From the NCBI GenBank assembly GCA_009777175.1, contig WRMI01000008.1, positions 1 through 64,000 of the forward strand: a stretch of DNA of 64,000 nucleotides. Direction: 5' to 3'. Source of the DNA: Marinilabiliaceae bacterium (lineage in GTDB: Bacteria > Bacteroidota > Bacteroidia > Bacteroidales > Marinilabiliaceae). The notes beneath the pieces were generated by a model. It had not been told where the DNA came from and ran no database searches. It was given only the letters and a program-made list of their open reading frames with translations. Positions within the stretch are counted from its first letter, which is position 1. Each line of letters starts with the position of its first letter. The position numbers were made by a program, and so were the translations under genes. Shown one piece after another: positions 1 through 8,545 of this stretch.

Positions 1-207
1 CTTCTCAAAAATTTTCCGAAAAAGGATCCCGCAGGGTGGATTTCCCCCCCCCCGATTTTTGAAAAAAGTTGTTTTCTGCCAGACACTATATAGTTTGTAA
101 AGTTTATATAGTTTGTAAAGTTTATAAAGTTTATGCTCTGATTATAAAGGTTTTATTTCTGAAAACTAATAACTGAAAACTAATAACTAATAACTAATAA
201 CTGAAAA

Positions 208-822
208 CTATAAATATTCTTCAACTTTTAGAAGTATCTCGCCAACAATTATTGTGTCTCCTATTTTTATTTGAGTCCCGTCTGTTGATACTTCTACCTC
301 ATTAATAAAAGTACCATTTTTGGATTTTTCCCATTGTTTATTTTTTTTATTTATCTGCTGTCCGTCTCTGATATACCATTTATTGTCGGTTCGCAGTTCT
401 ATAGTGCATTGTTTACGTGAAATAAAAGCGGTTAAATCCTCTTTTAGGGTCAAAATATTGTTAGCAGAAATATCTTTGCGACCTACGGTAATAACTCGGT
501 TGTTTTGGTAAATAAGGTCGTTCAGTTTATAAATTTTATCAGGTTCTTCGCCTTTTATGATGCGCAACAAAACTTTTTTTGCAGTCTCTTTATCATTCTT
601 ATTATCAGAAGTTTTGTTCTGATTATTTTGATTTTCACATTTTGGACAAACAGAACTATCTGGTTTTAAAGGTTCACCGCATCTTGGGCAGCCCCGTGTC
701 GTTTTTCTTAGTGGTGGTTCTTGGTAGGGCTGTAATAAATCGCCTGTACCTCCGCACTTAGTACATTTAGTTATTTCTTCCTGATAGATTTCAGAACACA
801 ATAAACATTTTATCATCATCAT
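208..822 (-). CDS. Zinc-ribbon + FHA domain protein
   Basis: CxxC pairs at the N-terminus (CLLC, CTKC, CPRC, CPKC), then an FHA-like core (ITVGRKD...SRKQCTIE...NGTFINEVEV). Confidence 0.85.
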   Translation of the reverse strand: MMMIKCLLCSEIYQEEITKCTKCGGTGDLLQPYQEPPLRKTTRGCPRCGEPLKPDSSVCPKCENQNNQNKTSDNKNDKETAKKVLLRIIKGEEPDKIYKLNDLIYQNNRVITVGRKDISANNILTLKEDLTAFISRKQCTIELRTDNKWYIRDGQQINKKNKQWEKSKNGTFINEVEVSTDGTQIKIGDTIIVGEILLKVEEYL

Positions 823-844
823 TAATTGTTTGATTTATAAATAG

Positions 845-1522
845 TTAAAAGAGTATATTTTTTACAAATTTGAAAAAGATAACAAAATTATCCCACCAAT
901 TAACGAATGCTCCGTTTAATCCGTGTGGTATTGACCAAATAATTATTGCAGCATTAAAGAGCAGAAATGCCCAAATAAAGAGAAACGAGTAAAAAATGCC
1001 GCATTTTTGGATGTCGGGTTGATATTCTTTAGGTTGATTTACGTTTTGTTGACATTTTTGAGTATCTTTAAATATCGCAACAGCGTGAAAACCAACCGTT
1101 AAACCTATCATAATATCGAAAATCCAAATATATGCATTTTCAATCATTAATCTGATAATGAGCAAAAAATATGTGTAAATTGGCAAGCAATATGGTGATA
1201 GAGAAATCAAAACATTATTTGAAAATTTTCCACTATGATGCACTGCGCCACCCATTTCGCTTGTTACGGTAAAAGAGTGAATTTTCCGACCAAATAGCAA
1301 CCCTACAAGTTTATGAGTAAGTTCGTGGGAAAAAGTTCTCCAATAAGCGAGGTTTTTTCGGAAGAATTTTGTTATCAATATGTATGCGACAATACCAATG
1401 GTTAACCATTTGAAAGTCTTATAATTACCTATCGCAAATAAAGTGGCATTGTAGAAACAACAAACATTTACTGCCAAAAAAATTGTCAAGAGTGGATAAG
1501 ATATGATTTTTAGGAATTTCAT
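845..1522 (-). CDS. M50-like integral membrane metallopeptidase
   Basis: HELTH (HExxH) in a hydrophobic multi-TM protein; later QPDIQKCG resembles the second M50-type motif region. Confidence 0.6.
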   Translation of the reverse strand: MKFLKIISYPLLTIFLAVNVCCFYNATLFAIGNYKTFKWLTIGIVAYILITKFFRKNLAYWRTFSHELTHKLVGLLFGRKIHSFTVTSEMGGAVHHSGKFSNNVLISLSPYCLPIYTYFLLIIRLMIENAYIWIFDIMIGLTVGFHAVAIFKDTQKCQQNVNQPKEYQPDIQKCGIFYSFLFIWAFLLFNAAIIIWSIPHGLNGAFVNWWDNFVIFFKFVKNILF

Positions 1523-1840
1523 GGTTGGTAATGATAGATTAGGTTAAGGTTTGAGCCGAAGTATTAAAACTCAATAGAAAATATATTTGGACTAAATATA
1601 AATATCTCATTTTCATTTTATTAAGAGTTATTTTTATTACTCTTTATTTTGCAAATTAAAGCTTTTCTTTTGATAAAACCAAAAAAAGCGAAAAATTTTA
1701 TTGCTTATTTCTGTCATAGCCGTTCACTTTTTGTCGAATTGTCCAATTTTCTTGTGCAAGTAAGTCTTCTATCACTATATCTTCTACTTCGCCGGTTAGT
1801 CCGTCAAAGCAAAGTAGCATCACGGTTTGCGGGTAACATT

Positions 1841-2791
1841 TTATGGCAAATTTCGTACTAAACGTACATATCCATCAGGCCAATTGTGTAAAGAAGCATT
1901 ACCTGATGTGTTATTTGCAAAGTTCCAATAATAGTAATAAATATCTTCGCTATGTATGTCGCTACTCCAATATATTGCAGATTTGAATCCTCCTATTTGA
2001 TTCTGTACTTTGTATATTTCTTTTAACTCATTTAGTGTTGGTACACGCCAATCAGTATAACCGCCAAGACCTTCCCATTTGTTAAAAATAAGACTACTGC
2101 AATACATTTCTGCATATAACCCGCTAAAGACCGTTGATGACAAATCCTCTTTCATAACCCCTATTTTTAATGATTCAAAAGGAACAAAAACAGTAGGGTC
2201 TTGAGTTATTCCGCCGGATATAAATTCTTTTATGCTGCCATAAAGATACTTATTAAATGTTTCGGAGCTATTTTTATTTTTATCACCCCAATCATTAGAA
2301 ACATGAGCAAATGCACGAATGTAATATCTTGTGCCGAGTTTTAAATCCATTAAAGGGCAAGCAAAAATTCCTCCAAAACATAACTCTCTTATATCCAAAA
2401 CAGATCCATTCCTATCGTAGTAGATACCAATATTCAATACTGTTGCATTGCTTGAAATAGGTATGTATGTATAATATTGATAACAGCCGTAATAAGTGTT
2501 GACGTGGTCAAAGTTGCAAGAGTGGGATTTGATTTTCAAGGAGGAAGAATCCGTGCCGTAAATTAAACCTTGGCTTACTATATAAAAATCTAATGGTAAA
2601 TTTGTCCCTTCCAACCTTATCTCGCCATGCCCAATAGCAAAATCATTGTCAATATCAGAAACATCTTCTGTAATGGTATGTATACGGCCATCCACATCTG
2701 CATTGTGTTCATTTAACTTTTTACAAGAAAAAAACACAATTGTACTTAAAACCATTAGTAACATTTTTGTTCTATAATTCATTTTTTCCAA
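1841..2791 (-). CDS. Lipoprotein with FISUMP/DUF1566-like C-terminus
   Basis: Lipobox-like VFFSCKK; C-terminal DWRVPTLNELKEIY...IYWSSD...GYVRLVRNLP. Confidence 0.65.
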   Translation of the reverse strand: MEKMNYRTKMLLMVLSTIVFFSCKKLNEHNADVDGRIHTITEDVSDIDNDFAIGHGEIRLEGTNLPLDFYIVSQGLIYGTDSSSLKIKSHSCNFDHVNTYYGCYQYYTYIPISSNATVLNIGIYYDRNGSVLDIRELCFGGIFACPLMDLKLGTRYYIRAFAHVSNDWGDKNKNSSETFNKYLYGSIKEFISGGITQDPTVFVPFESLKIGVMKEDLSSTVFSGLYAEMYCSSLIFNKWEGLGGYTDWRVPTLNELKEIYKVQNQIGGFKSAIYWSSDIHSEDIYYYYWNFANNTSGNASLHNWPDGYVRLVRNLP

Positions 2792-2819
2792 AATTATTTT
2801 TTATTTATTTCAATCCTTT

Positions 2820-3749
2820 TTAAAACAAATCCATAAAAGAAATACCAACTCCCACATTCCAAGAAATATGTGCCCTTGGATTGCTTGTTGTAGTGATAGT
2901 TGTCCCTATTCCAGAATTAAAGTGAAACCAACTAAAAGTTCTGTCATAGCCAACTAAAATTGAAACTCCAAATTTATCTATCTGGTAGTTCCTTTCCAAC
3001 GTAAAAGAGCCATCATCACTCATTTGAAAAGGGTTGTTTATGTATTTTCTTAAAAAACACATTGTTGTTCCATAATGTACTGATAAAAAAAAGGATTTGT
3101 AATATCCTTTTATACCCGTCGACCAACGAACCAAATGATCCGCACCATCCAAATAATCCGCACCATCCAAATAATCCGCACCATCTAACCCCGCACCATA
3201 ACCACCTTCAATGGCAAAACCAGACCTTTCACCAAATTTTAATTCACCATAGAAACCAATGGCTTCGCCGGCTACAATACCATTGCTTATACCTAAGATA
3301 AATTTCATTTCATGCGCAATTTCCCGTATTCCTTTAGTCTTTTTTGGGGAATCATAAGAATTTTTTGATGAAGTAATTGTGAATCTCTTTTTGTCTAAGG
3401 GTTTAATATTTCCAACAACTAAAGGATATGGATAATATCCATCGGCTGATATTTTTATACTAAAATTTTCTTCTTGTTGAGGAGTTACACATAGGATATA
3501 ACAATTGTCCGAACTGTTAAATGTTGTATTTATGATTGCATTAGCGCCATTTAATGACGAATGTGCTTCAAATTTTAAGTTTTTGATTGCCGAATAAAAT
3601 ACAACGATTCCTAAATTTTCATCTTTACAAATATTAATAGGAATATTGTCGGGCTGGTAAGGCATGATTATCATTTTTGATAAATTTTGTGAAAATATAT
3701 TAGAAAAACTATAAATTACAATTGTTAGAATTAATAATAATCGTCCCAT
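2820..3749 (-). CDS. Secreted protein, probable beta-rich membrane-associated C-terminus
   Basis: Signal peptide (MGRLLLILTIVIYSFSNIFSQ); alternating aromatic C-terminal strands; internal 18-bp coding repeat. Confidence 0.5.
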   Translation of the reverse strand: MGRLLLILTIVIYSFSNIFSQNLSKMIIMPYQPDNIPINICKDENLGIVVFYSAIKNLKFEAHSSLNGANAIINTTFNSSDNCYILCVTPQQEENFSIKISADGYYPYPLVVGNIKPLDKKRFTITSSKNSYDSPKKTKGIREIAHEMKFILGISNGIVAGEAIGFYGELKFGERSGFAIEGGYGAGLDGADYLDGADYLDGADHLVRWSTGIKGYYKSFFLSVHYGTTMCFLRKYINNPFQMSDDGSFTLERNYQIDKFGVSILVGYDRTFSWFHFNSGIGTTITTTSNPRAHISWNVGVGISFMDLF

Positions 3750-3778
3750 TTTTTTAATACCTTATTTATTTATCAAAT

Positions 3779-4759
3779 TTATTCACAAGAACTTGGATTA
3801 TAAAAGCAACCAAAATTATATAATTTATTTTCTTGATTGGCACCTTGCCAAGCACGGACCCATATTATTGGTTCACCCTCCTTGCTAAGATCAATTACAA
3901 GTGTTAGCCAACCTTCATCATGAAAATTATTTTTTCCTTTTGAATCCCAATTTTGCCATAAGCGAACAAGATATAGCTTATCATCCCCATCTTTTTCAGA
4001 TTTTATTATCGAAATTCTCTCAAATTCAATAGTTAGTTTATTTAATTTATTTCCGTATTTATCTTTTGCCATTATCGCAGTTCGCAACTTGTTTATGTAT
4101 TGTTCCTTGTTCTGAGTAGTATATTTAGTCCTACTTGCATATTTTCCATCTCCTGTTTTAACAATAAGTTTTGTTCCCGTTATTATTAAAGCGTCGTCAT
4201 TAAACACTGTTTTTATATAATCTAGATCTTGACGTTCGTACGCAGTACGAAAATTTTCTACAAAATTAAGAATTATCCAACGTTCACGTTCATCTTTAAC
4301 AACTTCACCCGTCTTCATTATTGCGTTATACTGGGTTTTTGAAATTGCAATAGAAATGTTTGAGACCTCTCCGGCTCTGTTAAAATCTATTACTAAATCT
4401 TGCGATTTATTAGCATCTGTGAAAAAAGTTGCAATATTTCTCACTTGATAACCACCATAGGAATTTGTACTAACATTTTCAATATATGCAGGTTCTACAC
4501 AACGAAATTTACTTATATTCCACAATTTAAGCGTATGGTCTATTCCATCACTTGTCATATTAGCCGTTGAAAATTGCGGCTTTCGGTTATCGCGCGAAGC
4601 ATTGTTAATTTCTTCAAAAACTGCTTTTGCGTTCTGCTCCATCCTCCGTAGGGTGTTATCAGGTGCAGTACTTCTAAATTTAAAAGACACATTTGGTTGT
4701 CCAAACATTTGAGTTACCATTAGTGAACTCAAAGCAAAAATTGTTATTATCCGTTTCAT
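3779..4759 (-). CDS. Secreted protein with possible NTF2/SnoaL-like domain
   Basis: Signal peptide MKRIITIFALSSLMVTQMFGQ; 'FVENFRTAYERQDLDYIKTVFNDDALIITG' is NTF2-like. Confidence 0.5.
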   Translation of the reverse strand: MKRIITIFALSSLMVTQMFGQPNVSFKFRSTAPDNTLRRMEQNAKAVFEEINNASRDNRKPQFSTANMTSDGIDHTLKLWNISKFRCVEPAYIENVSTNSYGGYQVRNIATFFTDANKSQDLVIDFNRAGEVSNISIAISKTQYNAIMKTGEVVKDERERWIILNFVENFRTAYERQDLDYIKTVFNDDALIITGTKLIVKTGDGKYASRTKYTTQNKEQYINKLRTAIMAKDKYGNKLNKLTIEFERISIIKSEKDGDDKLYLVRLWQNWDSKGKNNFHDEGWLTLVIDLSKEGEPIIWVRAWQGANQENKLYNFGCFYNPSSCE

Positions 4760-4760
4760 T

Positions 4761-5576
4761 TTAATATAATTTTATAAATATCACTTTTATTTCTTCTTTA
4801 TTATTATAATATTCCATTGGATTTTGAATTGTTTTTCCACTTAAAAAATCTTTTCGAGAAGTACTGCCACTATCATACAATGCTTCTAAAACCTCATTTT
4901 GAAAAATCGCCATCATGCAATTTTCTAAAACATCAGGAGCAACACCACTTTGACTGTCAAAAAGTTTTCCCTGATGCTTGTATCTGTTGAGTTGAATGCA
5001 AAAATCATTAAAATTCCTAATTTGTGAAAGCGTGTTAATAATTTCATTGTTGCTTTCAATTTTTACAGGTTTCGTATCAGACTCTGTAACAACAGTCGTT
5101 ATTTCAGATATTGTTAGCACTGATTTTTCTGTTTCTACTTCTAATGATTTTTCTACAGTCGGTTCTTTAATTACATCTTTTGGTTGAACAGTTTCTGTAT
5201 TATTATTTTTAAAAGACTTTTTTTTAACAGATGTTTTCTCTACAACATGTTCAATATGCAAAGAATCTTTTGGAATGTACAAAATAATTCTTGTTCTATT
5301 GCCTTCAACTTCAAATTTAACATAATTTGCCCTTTTAATCAATTCGTTTTCATTAATTGATTTTTCAACTTCAGATATTTGATTTATCAATTCTTCGCGG
5401 GCTTGTTTTTTCGCTTTATCTAAAGGTAAATCGAAATCGCTTCTCCCATAGTAATAAGCATCTGTTGTGATTATTTTTTCATACTCTTGGGATGTGATAC
5501 TGCGTTGCGAATATGCATTAAAAGCAAATATCATTAAACTCAATACGATTAAAATTCTATTTTTCATTTTGTTCAC
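4761..5576 (-). CDS. Secreted hypothetical protein, LPP20/FlgT-like N-terminal region
   Basis: Signal peptide; 'YYYGRSDFDLPLDKAKKQAREELINQISEVEKS'. Confidence 0.4.
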   Translation of the reverse strand: MNKMKNRILIVLSLMIFAFNAYSQRSITSQEYEKIITTDAYYYGRSDFDLPLDKAKKQAREELINQISEVEKSINENELIKRANYVKFEVEGNRTRIILYIPKDSLHIEHVVEKTSVKKKSFKNNNTETVQPKDVIKEPTVEKSLEVETEKSVLTISEITTVVTESDTKPVKIESNNEIINTLSQIRNFNDFCIQLNRYKHQGKLFDSQSGVAPDVLENCMMAIFQNEVLEALYDSGSTSRKDFLSGKTIQNPMEYYNNKEEIKVIFIKLY

Positions 5577-6690
5577 CGAATAAATTTAAAATGTTATTTT
5601 GTGGAATATTTGCGTACAGTTCTATGGAAATGTCCCCTCCTTGAAGCAAATTTTCAATTGTACAAGTTACATATCCAAGATGTATATAATCTGTTTCTTT
5701 GTTTCTGAAAATTAGCGTACCTGCGAGTTTTCCGCTTTCTTTATCATATTGTTCAATACCAAAATAATTGTCAAAATCATCGTAAAAAAAATTGAAGAAA
5801 TCATTACTGCAAACGGTATAATAGTCAATTTCATGTCCATATTTTTTGTGTTTTATGTTGACTGTGTAAGCTTTATCTGTCTGCAGCAACAATGAATTGA
5901 CAAAAGTCTCTTCCGCTAATTCTTTTGATGTAATTAAACTAAATGAACTGTCATTTTTTTGCAAATACAAATTATTGTTTATTTCGGGAATCATATAATA
6001 ACTGCCTTCATAAACGTAAAGAGAATCTTTGAAAACTTTAAAAAAACAAGTATCAATATCCTTGATATGATTCTGCCCGGATTTAAAAATTTTTAAATGT
6101 TCGGCAAGAAAATCATCTCGTTCTTTTTTGTCCATTCCTGAAATTAGGTCTTCATTAATAGCAATCGCAAAATGGCAAATAATGCTATCAATACAAACTA
6201 TTGTAACCAAAAAATAGTGTTCTCTTTTCTCAATACTCAAACTCGTTGCATTGTTAAACGTTTTTACAATCTGCTGTTTGTCTATAAAAAAGTGATTATC
6301 TGGCTCGGAATTATTATATTGGAACACGACTTTTTTATTCTTCCAATTTTCCAAAATAGCGTGTGCATCGTTAGTAATTAACAAATTTAGCATTTCACAT
6401 TCAAGAAATTTCACTGTTTTTTTCCCAAAACGTAGTGTTTCTATTTCATCAAAAAAGCGAAATCCGCAATGTGTCATAAAACAGTTTTTATCAATCTCAT
6501 ATACAATTTTTACTGTATCGGCTCCAACACGATAATCTTTGAAAACAACCGTATCGCAATAATTAAAATCTAATGAAAGACTTTGTGGCAATGAATGGTA
6601 AAGATTTTGCAGTTTTTTGGAGTAGAATTGTGCAAAAATTTGAGTTGCAGATATTAAAAATATGAATATGAAGAATATTATTTTTTTCAT
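5557..6690 (-). CDS. Secreted hypothetical protein
   Basis: Signal peptide MKKIIFFIFIFLISATQIFAQ; long ORF overlapping the next gene by 20 bp. Confidence 0.5.
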   Translation of the reverse strand: MKKIIFFIFIFLISATQIFAQFYSKKLQNLYHSLPQSLSLDFNYCDTVVFKDYRVGADTVKIVYEIDKNCFMTHCGFRFFDEIETLRFGKKTVKFLECEMLNLLITNDAHAILENWKNKKVVFQYNNSEPDNHFFIDKQQIVKTFNNATSLSIEKREHYFLVTIVCIDSIICHFAIAINEDLISGMDKKERDDFLAEHLKIFKSGQNHIKDIDTCFFKVFKDSLYVYEGSYYMIPEINNNLYLQKNDSSFSLITSKELAEETFVNSLLLQTDKAYTVNIKHKKYGHEIDYYTVCSNDFFNFFYDDFDNYFGIEQYDKESGKLAGTLIFRNKETDYIHLGYVTCTIENLLQGGDISIELYANIPQNNILNLFGEQNEK

Positions 6691-6700
6691 TGCTAAAACA

Positions 6701-8542
6701 TTAATTATCTTTTTCTAAATTATAATCAGAATTTCGTGCTCCTGGCAAAATTACTTCAGTCTTTCCATTTTTGTCAATAAGTTTTCCGTTGGAAATGTCA
6801 CCATTTATCCACGTTCCATCTAATGAATAACCAGCTTCGGCATAATGTTCTTGGTCATCATGTTTTGCAATTCGCACACGTTTCTTATAATCCATTTTGC
6901 CTTCTCCATTGGGAATCCACTTTCGAAGTTGCGTGCTATATTTCATACCGCCCGTGTAGGTTCCAAAAGGATATTCAAGTTTTGCAGGTTTTGTACTTGC
7001 GTTTGTATTGTCGGAAGTTGGCGGTTTTGTTTCGGACTTTGTTTGTGAATTAGAAGTATTATTACGTTTCATTGCCTCATCAAATGCTTTTTTATATCTT
7101 TCAACATCGCTTTTCGCTTCTTCTAATTTTGTTTTAAGATTCTCAATTTCCTTTTTTAAATTTCTTACCTCTTCCTGATTATCAGTACCACCGCTACTTT
7201 GTTTTGTTTCAAGTTCTTTAATTTTATTGTTTAGTTTTGTGATTTCAATATTTGCCTCTTCAAGTTTTGTTTCAAGGTCTTGGATTATAAGGGCTGTTTC
7301 GGTATCAGTGATTTCAATTATTTTTTCTTTGGGTATAAAATAAAAGAAAATTGAAGAAACGGCTAAAAGTAAACAAAGTAGTGATACAATAAGATGTCGT
7401 ATTTTATATGATTTTAAGGTAGCACCTGAGGAGAGTTTTTTATTCTGCTCTTGCAGTTTATCATTCTGCTCTCGCAGTTTATCATTTTGTGTTTGTAAGA
7501 TTTCATTTTGTGTTTGTAATTTTTCATTTTTCTCTTTAGAATCGTTCAAGTTATTTCTTAGTAAATCTTTTTCTGATTCCAATTCTTTTATTTTTTCTAT
7601 AAATAGAGGGTGGTTTTCGATTAATCCCTTTGCGGCCTCATACAAACCGTCTAACATTTGAATAGAAGAAAGCCATGAATTGAACAAGTCACTAAATTTT
7701 TCGTCTTTACTTTCACTTTGATATTGTTCTACCAACGAAGAAGTCAAAGCAGGATAATATTTTGCTATGATGTCATCATATTTTTTATCCTTGTTATTTT
7801 CCAATTCGCTCCAATTTATATTAATTTCTGCTTTCTTTTCTTTAAGTTGCAAATTTTGTCTATCGCCATAGTATAGAACTATTAATGCGTGTTCTAAAAA
7901 AATATCATTCAATTTTTCATCTACCGAGAGTGCGAAAGAAGCGACGGGTCTTAATTTTTCGGGTAGATGATCAATGGCTGCAAAGAGAGTTTTTGATTCG
8001 ATAGTTTCGAATATGTTGTTTTCTTTCCAATAATTTTCTGTATTCTGTTCAAGTTTAATAAATAACCTTTTCCCTTCAACAATTGCCTGCACTATATACC
8101 TATAAAGCCCCATATGTAAGTTATCTGTTTTTAAAAAAGGAACAGCCTCAAGATTTATTTTATTATTATGTAAGTTGTTGTTTCTTTCATTAATACTTTC
8201 CATTCTCGGCAAACTATTGATAATAGCACCAATTTTAAACTCACAATTTCTTAAATTTTTAACGTCAATGTTGTAAAATATTCTTGTGTCGTTCACTCTT
8301 CCTATAGTGGGGTTCTCTGCATACTCACCTTGAATATGAATTGCAGTCCAATGATTTTCCTTAGCTTCCCTAAAAGACAATAGGGAAGCATATTTCTTTG
8401 AAAACCCTTCTGCGTGAAGTTCTTCAAATTTGGCAGGTAAAGTTGCCTTTTCTTCTGTTGATGCAATTTCGCCATAATTGTTTTCTGTGGATAAACAACC
8501 TTTAACGGTAGTTTTTATTTCACAACTCAAAGTAGTCATCAC
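6701..8542 (-). CDS. GAP1-N-like domain + coiled coil + TM + MORN-like C-terminus
   Basis: N-terminal ~290 aa paralogous to the 11333-14158 product; heptad-like NEKLQTQNEILQTQNDKLREQNDKLQEQ; TM 'HLIVSLLCLLLAVSSIFFYF'; MORN-like YPFGTYTGGMKY/GEGKMDY. Confidence 0.6.
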   Translation of the reverse strand: MMTTLSCEIKTTVKGCLSTENNYGEIASTEEKATLPAKFEELHAEGFSKKYASLLSFREAKENHWTAIHIQGEYAENPTIGRVNDTRIFYNIDVKNLRNCEFKIGAIINSLPRMESINERNNNLHNNKINLEAVPFLKTDNLHMGLYRYIVQAIVEGKRLFIKLEQNTENYWKENNIFETIESKTLFAAIDHLPEKLRPVASFALSVDEKLNDIFLEHALIVLYYGDRQNLQLKEKKAEININWSELENNKDKKYDDIIAKYYPALTSSLVEQYQSESKDEKFSDLFNSWLSSIQMLDGLYEAAKGLIENHPLFIEKIKELESEKDLLRNNLNDSKEKNEKLQTQNEILQTQNDKLREQNDKLQEQNKKLSSGATLKSYKIRHLIVSLLCLLLAVSSIFFYFIPKEKIIEITDTETALIIQDLETKLEEANIEITKLNNKIKELETKQSSGGTDNQEEVRNLKKEIENLKTKLEEAKSDVERYKKAFDEAMKRNNTSNSQTKSETKPPTSDNTNASTKPAKLEYPFGTYTGGMKYSTQLRKWIPNGEGKMDYKKRVRIAKHDDQEHYAEAGYSLDGTWINGDISNGKLIDKNGKTEVILPGARNSDYNLEKDN

Positions 8543-8545
8543 TTT

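Noticed and set aside
3062-3301. Plus-strand ORF rich in HHPNNPHHP
   Set aside because: Antisense of the DGADYL repeat in a well-supported minus-strand secreted protein
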